DNA of 5,787 nt from a bacterium (GCA_030629485.1 DAOVOW010000148.1:1-5787), one strand, 5' to 3'; positions 1 to 5,160 are shown, numbered from the stretch's first letter. Notes: generated by a model from the sequence alone, not told the origin. Program-made: numbers and translations.

Positions 1-503
1 ACTTCACGTTCCCGCACGCCCGGCCGCAACAGATTGAGTATCCGTTCAAAGGCGATGTCGCCGATCTCGGCGGCCCGAGCGATATGCTTGATCTCCTGAG
101 CGTCCTTGACCCAACCCAGCTCGGTCACAACCATGTCGGCGGGAACAGGTAGAACATTCGGCAACGCGTCCTGGAGTTTCTCACGTTCGACCAGAGAGAA
201 GTATTCGGAGCTAAAACCCAGTCTGAGATTCTTCTTGTTCAACTGCGGGAACTCGGCCAGACAGGCCACCAGGTCGCCCTTGGTCATGACATGCACGCGA
301 GCGCCACGCACTTCTTTTTTGGCCTGGTCGGTATATCGGAAATCAGTAAGGAACAGGGCCGTCTTGTTCGTGACGACCAGCAGCCCGTTAGAGCCGGTGT
401 ACCCACATAGATAAAAGATTCGATCCCCTCGGGCTATCACCATGCCGTCAAGGTTTTCTTTCTGGAATTGTTTTCTTAGGGCTGCGATGCGCTTCTGTGA
501 CAT
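1..503 (-). CDS. Xaa-Pro aminopeptidase/dipeptidase (M24B family), N-terminal part, cut by window edge
   Basis: Predicted cytosolic metallopeptidase removing residues next to proline. Only 167 N-terminal residues are visible, as the frame runs off the left edge without a stop. They form the creatinase N-terminal domain. Visible marks are a short basic helix after the start (MSQKRIAALRKQF), the strand-turn YLCGYTGSNGLLVV near residue 36, FLTDFRYTDQA near residue 58, and the linker WVKDAQEIKHIARAAEI near residue 133 that leads into the pita-bread catalytic domain. The metal ligands and catalytic histidines lie outside the window, so activity cannot be judged. The ATG at 503 is chosen because AAGGA stands 8 bases upstream and the start follows the TPR gene's stop by one base. 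PepP, PepQ and YqhT-like subtypes cannot be separated from this half. The family assignment is firm and the exact substrate is inference. Confidence 0.9.
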   Translation of the reverse strand, partial: MSQKRIAALRKQFQKENLDGMVIARGDRIFYLCGYTGSNGLLVVTNKTALFLTDFRYTDQAKKEVRGARVHVMTKGDLVACLAEFPQLNKKNLRLGFSSEYFSLVEREKLQDALPNVLPVPADMVVTELGWVKDAQEIKHIARAAEIGDIAFERILNLLRPGVRERE

Positions 504-504
504 G

Positions 505-1140
505 CTATTTGTCCTTATCTGTGATGCTCTGTTCAGCTTTGGTCAGTTTTTCAGCCAGGCGCGGATTTTGGCTCCGTTCACCTAAGGTCCGGAACACTTC
601 GGCCGCCAGTCGGGGATATCCCTGGGCCAGGTACAAATCACCGATGGTTTCAGTAATAAACGGAATTCGACGCAGCTTGGACGATCGTTTCCCGGGTTTC
701 GCCCGTTCAGCCGTGCCTTTGAAAGTGATAGTGCGTGTGGTTTCTTTCCTGGCTTTTGTCAAGGGGCTGCAGAGGCCGCGACAATGAGGATCGACCTCCA
801 GGATTCTCCCATAGAGAGCCATAGCACCGGCCTCATCCCCTTCATCATAGGCGATATCGCCAAGATACTTCAGGGCCACCAGATTGTCCGGGTCGCGCGC
901 GAGCACTTGCAGAAACTGCCGCCCGGCCGATTCGACCTGTCCGGCGAGGTAGAGGGCACGGGCCAAAATCAAACGTCCCGACACCAGGTCCGGGTCCTTC
1001 GGCAGGTGAGAGTTACATATCTCCACCACCCGCGAGTATTTAGTCTCGGCCAGGCAGACGGCGGCCCGGGCCGGCCAGTAGCCGCCCGAGGCAAGTTGCA
1101 GGACCGTTTGGTCGGCTGGATGGTCCACCGGTTTGAACAT
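505..1140 (-). CDS. TPR-repeat protein upstream of the peptidase gene
   Basis: A 211-residue protein made mostly of paired helices of the tetratricopeptide type, a protein-protein interaction scaffold. I see about three consecutive units: YWPARAAVCLAETKYSRVVE, then ILARALYLAGQVESAGRQFL (ending DPDN), then LKYLGDIAYDEGDEAGAMAL (ending DPH). A basic, probably flexible linker rich in K and R (around KARKETTRT) follows, and then a final unit, TIGDLYLAQGYPRLAAEVF. There is no signal peptide or membrane helix, so it is probably cytoplasmic. The start is uncertain. The ATG at 1140 gives MFKPVDHP, and an in-frame TTG at 1176 would add 12 residues. Neither has a ribosome binding site, and a stop at 1209 closes the frame. 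The stop lies one base before the peptidase ATG, so the two genes form an operon. No specific function or partner can be read from the sequence. Confidence 0.8.
   Translation of the reverse strand: MFKPVDHPADQTVLQLASGGYWPARAAVCLAETKYSRVVEICNSHLPKDPDLVSGRLILARALYLAGQVESAGRQFLQVLARDPDNLVALKYLGDIAYDEGDEAGAMALYGRILEVDPHCRGLCSPLTKARKETTRTITFKGTAERAKPGKRSSKLRRIPFITETIGDLYLAQGYPRLAAEVFRTLGERSQNPRLAEKLTKAEQSITDKDK
512..516 (-). promoter_or_regulatory. Shine-Dalgarno AAGGA for the Xaa-Pro peptidase gene
   Basis: Read on the minus strand, AAGGA is followed by 8 bases and then the ATG at 503. It lies inside the last codons of the TPR gene, so ribosomes finishing that gene could re-initiate here. It is the only clear Shine-Dalgarno sequence I find in front of a gene in this window, and it supports the chosen start. 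Confidence 0.6.
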
Positions 1141-1248
1141 AGGCCGTAAGAAAAGAGTACTCGTGGCAAAAAGCAAGCGGCCAGTGGGGTCGTCACCGGA
1201 GCGATTTCACCCGGGGCAAACCTCACTCCGACCCCGCCGACTATTAGT

Positions 1249-1277
1249 TTGACTAAAGGCTGGGCTGCTTCTATCAT
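1249..1277 (+). promoter_or_regulatory. Sigma-70-type promoter of queG, implying a leaderless or near-leaderless mRNA
   Basis: TTGACT (-35, 5 of 6 consensus) at 1249-1254, a spacer of exactly 17 bases, and TATCAT (-10, 5 of 6) at 1272-1277. Transcription should start near 1284, only about 0-4 bases before the queG ATG at 1287. The palindrome TTAGT-TTG-ACTAA (1244-1256) overlaps the -35 box and could be an operator. Confidence 0.65.
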
Positions 1278-1286
1278 TAACTGCTT

Positions 1287-2279
1287 ATGCGAAAGATTGA
1301 GATCGCCTCAGCGGAAATCAAACGGCTGGCCTATGACACCGGCTTCGATCTTTGTGGTGTCACCTCGCCGGAGATCATCCCGGCGGCGGCTGAGCGGTAC
1401 CGGCACTGGCTGCAGCAGGGTTACCACGCCGATATGGCCTGGATGGCAGCGTCGCAAGAGCGCCGCAGCGATCCGTCGAGTCTGATGGAGGGAGTGCGCT
1501 CGGTCATCATGTTGGGGCTGAATTACTACTCGCCAAACGCGGAAACGATGCCGGTCGGCCACGGTCGCGTGTCGCATTATGCCCGGGGGCGGGACTACCA
1601 TAAGGTCATCGGCCGAATGATCAAGGCTTTGCTGCGAAGGATCGAGACGACGATAAACCGTGACGCTGTCGTGCTGCCGGACGCAACTCGCCACTTCAAA
1701 TGGTGGGTCGACTACGGACCGTTCCTGGAGCGCGCCTATGCCGAGCGGGCCGGGTTGGGGTTCATCGGAAAAAACGGCATGTTGATTAACCGTTCTTTCG
1801 GCTCGTGGATATTCCTGGCTGAGATTGTGACATCGTTGCCGCTGGAATTCGATCAGGCCGACCCGAAAGACCACGGTCGTTGCGGAAAATGTCGCCTGTG
1901 TATCGATGCCTGCCCGACCGGTGCGATTGTCGATGATGGTGTGATCGATGCCCGCCGCTGCATCTCGTACCTGACTATCGAGCATCGTTCGGACATCCCA
2001 GTCGAACTGGCCGCGAAAATCGGCGAGAGTCTTTTTGGGTGCGATATATGCCAGGAGGTTTGTCCGTTGAATCATGAGCGCGCTACACTCACAGTGCACC
2101 GCGATCTTTTGCCCGGCAAGGGTGTGGGTGAATCTCTTGATTGCTCAGCCCTGCTCGACCTGGCATCCAGGAAGGAGTTCCTTGCTCTCACCGCCGGCAC
2201 TGCTCTTACTCGCCCCAAACTCGACGGTCTGAGACGCAACGCGCGGATTGTGCTGGACAATCAGGATCAGGCGTCCTGA
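1287..2279 (+). CDS. queG: Epoxyqueuosine reductase QueG
   Basis: Cobalamin-dependent iron-sulfur enzyme of the cytosol that reduces epoxyqueuosine to queuosine at the wobble base of tRNAs with GUN anticodons (Tyr, His, Asn, Asp). It has 330 residues. The N-terminal half is the DUF1730/cobalamin-binding region, with HYARGRDYHK (residues 97-106) and WVDYGPFLERAYAERAGLG (140-158). D142 is the likely proton-donor aspartate by family position. A double [4Fe-4S] ferredoxin-like module follows: C199, C202, C205, C209P, then C225 in CISYLTIEHR, then C252, C255, C259P. The C-terminal TRPKLDGLRRNA (308-319) is typical. It ends there, without the longer HEAT-like extension of the E. coli protein. The ATG at 1287 gives a normal N-terminus but has no Shine-Dalgarno sequence, and the promoter places the RNA start almost on it. 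It is divergent from the TPR-peptidase pair and probably monocistronic. Confidence 0.95.
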   Translation: MRKIEIASAEIKRLAYDTGFDLCGVTSPEIIPAAAERYRHWLQQGYHADMAWMAASQERRSDPSSLMEGVRSVIMLGLNYYSPNAETMPVGHGRVSHYARGRDYHKVIGRMIKALLRRIETTINRDAVVLPDATRHFKWWVDYGPFLERAYAERAGLGFIGKNGMLINRSFGSWIFLAEIVTSLPLEFDQADPKDHGRCGKCRLCIDACPTGAIVDDGVIDARRCISYLTIEHRSDIPVELAAKIGESLFGCDICQEVCPLNHERATLTVHRDLLPGKGVGESLDCSALLDLASRKEFLALTAGTALTRPKLDGLRRNARIVLDNQDQAS

Positions 2280-2358
2280 CCTATTTTAGCTTGTTACAAG
2301 TGTGGCCCGGACGTTCGGGCTTGCTGATAAACCTCGCGGATCGTTGTGTCTGGTCTTG

Positions 2359-2376
2359 ATCCCGTGTCAACGGGAT
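2359..2376 (+). repeat. Perfect short hairpin ATCCCGT-GTCA-ACGGGAT
   Basis: Seven paired bases around a four-base loop, 80 bases after the queG stop. It could mark the 3' end of the queG transcript or be part of a composite intergenic repeat. It lacks a T tract on either strand, so intrinsic termination is not supported. Confidence 0.5.
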
Positions 2377-2423
2377 TGTGACCTGACACATAATCACGTG
2401 CCTGACAAGAGCGGCAGGTCACA
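2377..2423 (+). repeat. 9-base inverted repeat TGTGACCTG / CAGGTCACA with a 29-base spacer
   Basis: The arms at 2377-2385 and 2415-2423 are exact reverse complements. The spacer contains a shorter TGCC/GGCA pairing (2399-2402 with 2413-2416) that would compete with the outer stem. The left arm directly abuts the preceding hairpin, which suggests that the two are one composite element. The function is unknown. Confidence 0.5.
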
Positions 2424-2469
2424 CAAAGCCGCTCACGCGGATTCGCAAGACCCGCCGCAACTATGGACG

Positions 2470-2495
2470 TCATCCTGAGCGGAGTCGAAGGATGA
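2470..2495 (+). repeat. REP-like dispersed hairpin element (TCATCCT ... AGGATGA)
   Basis: A perfect 7-base stem, TCATCCT (2470-2476) with AGGATGA (2489-2495), closes a 12-base G/A-rich loop, GAGCGGAGTCGA. From memory, closely similar hairpins of the form CATCCTTCGACTCCGCTCAGGATG recur between genes in many uncultured bacterial genomes. That is recollection, not a search result. Only one copy is present here, so repetition cannot be shown from this window. The octamer TCCTGAGC from its left side recurs at 2517-2524. Confidence 0.5.
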
Positions 2496-2586
2496 ACCGC
2501 GCATCTCCGTCGATACTCCTGAGCTTGTGATGCCGGCCCTGCGGTTTTTCATTGCCAAGTTAAACCCAATTCGCGACCTTGGCGCC

Positions 2587-3234
2587 ATGGCAAAATTGGC
2601 GCCATCTGTATTGGCTGCCGACTTCGCGCGGCTCGGTGAAGAGATCAAATCAACCGAGCGCGCCGGTGTCGACATGCTCCATCTCGACATCATGGACGGG
2701 CATTTCGTACCGAACATTTCTTTCGGTCCCGGTATCGTCAAGACAATAGGTCGCCATACCGACCTGTTCCTCGACGTTCATCTGATGTTGTCCGAGCCGG
2801 AGAAATACTTCGAACCGTTTGCCAAAGCAGGCGGCGACGCTATCACTTTTCATATCGAGGTCCACTCCGACCCGGTTCCGTTCGCAGGCCAGATCCACGC
2901 CCTCGGGTTGCAGGCAGGTATCTCACTCAATCCGAATACACCGGTTGACACGGTGCTTGATTATCTGGAGGATTTTGAGTATTTGCTGGTGATGTCGGTC
3001 TTTCCCGGCTTCGGTGGGCAGAGTTTCATCCCGTCCGCTCTGGACACACTAAGGGCGGCGCGCGAGCATATTGATGCACACGGTCTCAAGACGCAGATCT
3101 TGGTCGACGGCGGCGTCGACAGCACCAACGCAGCGTCCGTGGTTAAGGCGGGCGCGGACATACTGGTGATGGGCACCGCTTTTTTCTCGGCCGAGGACCG
3201 CGTGGCACTGGTTGAAAAGGTGCATAGGATGTGA
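2587..3234 (+). CDS. rpe: Ribulose-phosphate 3-epimerase
   Basis: Cytosolic TIM-barrel enzyme that interconverts ribulose 5-phosphate and xylulose 5-phosphate in the pentose phosphate pathway. With the ATG at 2587 it has 215 residues, close to the usual length. All signature elements are present: LAPSVLAADFARL (4-16) with S7, LHLDIMDGHFVPN (31-43) with metal ligands H32 and D34, LDVHLM (62-67) with H65, the phosphate loop PGFGGQ (140-145), and LVDGG (172-176) with D174. D34 and D174 are the acid/base pair. The frame stays open back to 2527, but those 20 extra residues match nothing in the family, whereas MAKLAPSVLAADF is the normal beginning. No Shine-Dalgarno sequence precedes the ATG. A TTGGCGCCAT repeat overlaps the start. 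It lies 110 bases before the glucokinase homologue on the same strand, which could be co-transcribed. Confidence 0.96.
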   Translation: MAKLAPSVLAADFARLGEEIKSTERAGVDMLHLDIMDGHFVPNISFGPGIVKTIGRHTDLFLDVHLMLSEPEKYFEPFAKAGGDAITFHIEVHSDPVPFAGQIHALGLQAGISLNPNTPVDTVLDYLEDFEYLLVMSVFPGFGGQSFIPSALDTLRAAREHIDAHGLKTQILVDGGVDSTNAASVVKAGADILVMGTAFFSAEDRVALVEKVHRM

Positions 3235-3279
3235 GGAAAGGCACAGCGGCAAACGCTTCCAAGTGTATCGTAATATCTC

Positions 3280-3300
3280 TTGTGGTATCCGTAGCCACAA
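3280..3300 (+). repeat. Inverted repeat TTGTGG / CCACAA between rpe and glk
   Basis: Arms at 3280-3285 and 3295-3300 with nine bases between, extendable by one G-T pair. No T run follows on either strand, so it is not an obvious terminator. Its symmetry and its place 45 bases before the glk ATG would suit an operator or an RNA hairpin. The 3235-3344 spacer holds no gene that I can support. Confidence 0.4.
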
Positions 3301-3331
3301 ACTATGCTACTATCGGATGAGTTGACACGTA

Positions 3332-3337
3332 TATATA
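3332..3337 (+). promoter_or_regulatory. Possible -10 element (TATATA) just before the glk start
   Basis: TATATA ends 7 bases before the glk ATG at 3345, the distance expected for a leaderless transcript. No acceptable -35 lies 16-18 bases upstream, and the perfect TTGACA at 3322-3327 is far too close. Transcription may equally come from rpe. Confidence 0.25.
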
Positions 3338-3344
3338 GCACACC

Positions 3345-4307
3345 ATGATTGCAGGACATATCACAGCGACGCTGGTCAACCTGGCCAGAGTGAAACAACG
3401 CAACGGTGAACTCCAACTGTATGACCAGATGACGTTCGTCAACCGGGATTTCTCTGATTTTCGTTCGATTCTGAAACTATATCTCAAGCGGGTGGAAGCA
3501 GCCGATACAGCCGCTTGTTTCGGCGTGGCCGGGCCGGTCATCAATAACGCCGTGACCGCCACCAATATCCCCTGGCGGCTCGATGCGGAGGACATTGCTC
3601 AGGAATTCAACTTCAAGCAAGTGCGGTTGATCAATGATCTGGAGGCAACCGCCCACGGGCTGTTCCTCTTGAAGGACGACAGCTTCTACACCATTAATGA
3701 AGGCAAGAGAAAACGACGGGGGAATATCGGTCTGGTAGCGGCGGGCACCGGTCTTGGTGAGGCGTTGGTATCCTACGACGGTCACAAGTACACTCCACAT
3801 GCCTCTGAGGGTGGTCATGTCGACTTCGCACCCGGCAACCAGTTGGAGATCGGACTGTGGGAGTATATCTACGCTCTGCAGGGGTATGTCGAGGTGGAGG
3901 ATGTGGTCAGCCTGCCCGGTGTGGAGACGGTCTACCGGTTCCTGATTGAACATGAACGGGCCGTGGTCAGCGACTGGTTCAAGAAAGCGGGTGACAAACC
4001 GGCGGCGATAATCGAGGAAGCACTCTCCGGCGCCGATGAGATCGCGGTGAAGACAGTTGATATGCTGGTTGACTGCTACGCCGCCGAGGCCGGCAATCTC
4101 GCCCTCAATGGGATGACTATCGGCGGCGTCTATATGGCGGGGCTTATTGCCCGACAGATTATAACGATCCTGGACCAGGGACGGTTTATGCAGCGGTTTG
4201 TCAAGAAGGGCAAGATGGTGTCGTTGCTCTCCGAGATTCCAGTGGGAGTGATTCTCGACGACAATACGGCTTTGCTGGGAGCGGCCTCGACCGCCCTGAG
4301 ACTGTGA
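3345..4307 (+). CDS. glk: Glucokinase-family protein (Glk) with an altered ATP phosphate loop
   Basis: A 320-residue homologue of bacterial glucokinase (actin-fold sugar kinase, PF02685 type; E. coli Glk is of similar length). The family reaction is ATP + glucose to glucose 6-phosphate in the cytosol. Family marks are FGVAGPVINNAVTATNIPW (59-77), LINDLEATAHG (95-105), AAGTGLGEAL (132-141), SEGGHVDFAP (154-163), EAGNLALN (248-255) and LDDNTALLGAAS (304-315). Residues matching the E. coli glucose contacts are all kept: N97, D98 (catalytic base), E155, H158 and E185. The phosphate-1 loop is not: the expected AGDIGGT reads AGHITAT (3-9), with D, G and G lost. GGVYMAGLIA (260-269) has Leu where the adenosine motif normally has Gly. 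An in-frame TAG at 3336-3338 rules out a longer N-terminus. It may be a weak or inactive kinase, a glucose-binding regulator, or carry local sequence errors. thiN follows after 4 bases. Confidence 0.88.
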   Translation: MIAGHITATLVNLARVKQRNGELQLYDQMTFVNRDFSDFRSILKLYLKRVEAADTAACFGVAGPVINNAVTATNIPWRLDAEDIAQEFNFKQVRLINDLEATAHGLFLLKDDSFYTINEGKRKRRGNIGLVAAGTGLGEALVSYDGHKYTPHASEGGHVDFAPGNQLEIGLWEYIYALQGYVEVEDVVSLPGVETVYRFLIEHERAVVSDWFKKAGDKPAAIIEEALSGADEIAVKTVDMLVDCYAAEAGNLALNGMTIGGVYMAGLIARQIITILDQGRFMQRFVKKGKMVSLLSEIPVGVILDDNTALLGAASTALRL

Positions 4308-4311
4308 CGCC

Positions 4312-4968
4312 ATGAAACGCTTCGTGATCTTCCTGCCGGGAGCTTGCCGCCGGGCGCACCTCGCTTTCTACCGGGGGCTATGTCGTAAGGCGCGATTGGT
4401 GGCGGTTAACGGCGGTTGCCGGTTCTTCGTTGCTGCCGGTATGACACCGGATGTGATAATCGGAGACCTCGATTCAGTCTCATCGATCCCCTCGCAATTC
4501 CGTGAGCAGTCGCAACTCCTGCTCTACCCAGGAGACAAGAACAAAACCGACCTGCAGTTGGCGCTGGAGTACTGTGTGTCGGAGAAGGTGCGGGTGGTGG
4601 ATATAGTCTCACCCGGTGTCGGTGAGGTGGACCACTTTCTGGGCAATATTATGCTGCTTGGTCTGTTTGACAAGATGTCCGGGGTCTCAACGAAACCGAA
4701 GATCAGAATTGTCGGCACGAATTATGAGATTTTGTGGGTCCATGATAGTCGCCGGTCGTTCAGTGATTGCGTCGGCGACAGACTTTCCGTCATTCCGATG
4801 TCGGCCACGGTCAGACTCACTAGTCGCGGTACGGAGTTCGCGGCTGACCGATTGCGCATCGTACGAGGTCATTCTCATGGCTTGAGAAATCGAATAACCA
4901 AGCGGCGAGCCTCGGTCGGAATCGAAGGGCAGGCGCTGATAGTGCGTAGTTTCTCGCGCCCAAAATAG
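4312..4968 (+). CDS. thiN: Thiamine pyrophosphokinase homologue (divergent)
   Basis: A 218-residue protein of the thiamine diphosphokinase family, which transfers pyrophosphate from ATP to thiamine to make the cofactor TPP in the cytosol. Motifs appear in the right order: AVNGGCRFFVAAG (31-43), PDVIIGDLDS (46-55) with the metal-binding GDxDS, YPGDKNKTDLQLALEY (72-87), GEVDHFLGNIMLL (104-116), and the C-terminal beta-sandwich RLSVIPMSATVRLTSRGTEF (157-176) followed by GHSHGLRNR. Several signature positions differ from the family norm. DGG is NGG (N33), KDxTD is KNKTD (N77), the GGRxDH arginine is E105, and the S-N of the C-terminal signature is R-N (192-193). The length is normal. The ATG lies 4 bases after the glk stop without a Shine-Dalgarno sequence, so it is probably translated by coupling. 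TPP serves transketolase, which fits rpe upstream. The family call is good; retained activity is likely but not certain. Confidence 0.85.
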   Translation: MKRFVIFLPGACRRAHLAFYRGLCRKARLVAVNGGCRFFVAAGMTPDVIIGDLDSVSSIPSQFREQSQLLLYPGDKNKTDLQLALEYCVSEKVRVVDIVSPGVGEVDHFLGNIMLLGLFDKMSGVSTKPKIRIVGTNYEILWVHDSRRSFSDCVGDRLSVIPMSATVRLTSRGTEFAADRLRIVRGHSHGLRNRITKRRASVGIEGQALIVRSFSRPK

Positions 4969-4981
4969 GCCGGCTTACATA

Positions 4982-5009
4982 TTGACAAACTGGACGGAAG
5001 GAGTATATT
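4982..5009 (+). promoter_or_regulatory. Sigma-70-type promoter of the tRNA-Gln gene
   Basis: A perfect TTGACA -35 at 4982-4987, a 16-base spacer, and TATATT (5 of 6) at 5004-5009. Transcription should begin near 5016, about 55 bases before the mature tRNA. This would leave a 5' leader for RNase P to remove. It starts 13 bases after the thiN stop, so the tRNA has its own unit. Confidence 0.7.
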
Positions 5010-5071
5010 CGCGCCGATGCTACCGGGCGGTCGTTTGGAAAGCCTGAAAGCTGCCGATAACTGAATAGAAC

Positions 5072-5142
5072 TGGGAGATAGTCCAAGGGTAGGGCACGCG
5101 GCTCTGGACCGCGGAATCGGGGTTCGAATCCCTGTCTCCCAG
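5072..5142 (+). tRNA. tRNA-Gln (anticodon CTG)
   Basis: A complete 71-base cloverleaf. The acceptor stem TGGGAGA/TCTCCCA is fully paired, with U1-A72 and discriminator G73, both usual for glutamine tRNA. The short D-arm contains AAGGGTAG. The anticodon stem CGCGG/CCGCG (5097-5101, 5109-5113) encloses the loop CTCTGGA, with anticodon CTG at 5104-5106, which reads CAG codons. The T-stem CGGGG/CCCTG encloses TTCGAAT. The 3' CCA is not encoded and would be added enzymatically. It has its own promoter upstream and a terminator downstream. A TTG isoacceptor must exist elsewhere to read CAA. Confidence 0.96.
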
Positions 5143-5160
5143 CTTTATGTCTCCTGCGCC

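Larger units (their letters stand above)
2280..2586 (+). other. Gene-free spacer between queG and rpe, rich in inverted repeats
   Basis: No convincing coding sequence in 307 bases. An in-frame extension of rpe back to 2527 exists, but it does not match the family. In order the spacer holds: a GCCCG/CGGGC stem (2305-2309 with 2316-2320) shortly after the queG stop; a perfect 7-base hairpin (2359-2376); a 9-base inverted repeat (2377-2385 with 2415-2423); CCGC-TCAC-GCGG (2429-2440); and a REP-like hairpin (2470-2495). None of the stems is followed by a run of T, so I do not call a rho-independent terminator. I find no convincing promoter for rpe here. Confidence 0.6.

Noticed and set aside
969..1277. 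Minus-strand open frame beginning MIEAAQPLVKLIV
   Set aside because: It overlaps the TPR gene out of frame and the queG promoter region. Its later part is an R/T/W-rich out-of-frame read, and no family resemblance is seen.
2305..2320. Rho-independent terminator for queG at the GCCCG/CGGGC stem
   Set aside because: The stem is only five pairs and is followed by TTGCTGAT, not a T run.
2527..2586. Upstream in-frame start adding 20 residues to rpe
   Set aside because: The extension matches nothing in the epimerase family. MAKLAPSVLAADF from 2587 is the standard N-terminus, and there is no ribosome binding site at 2527.
3322..3350. TTGACA at 3322 with CATGAT 16 bases later as a glk promoter
   Set aside because: The -10 would lie on the start codon and RNA would begin inside the gene, cutting off the N-terminus. 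The -10 match is also weak.
3345..3392. Frameshift hiding a normal DxGGT loop at the start of glk
   Set aside because: I read the other two frames across this stretch. Neither gives GG-T, and the residues on both sides stay in register with the family, so substitution is the simpler reading.
3477..4313. Long 278-residue minus-strand frame opposite glk
   Set aside because: An antisense shadow of a clearly homologous plus-strand gene, with no recognisable motif of its own. The same holds for 1308-2099 opposite queG.
5017..5064. 15-codon open frame in the tRNA leader, with GGAAGGAG upstream
   Set aside because: The Shine-Dalgarno-like bases lie within the promoter spacer, upstream of the predicted RNA start, and 13 bases from the ATG. 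It would not be on the transcript.
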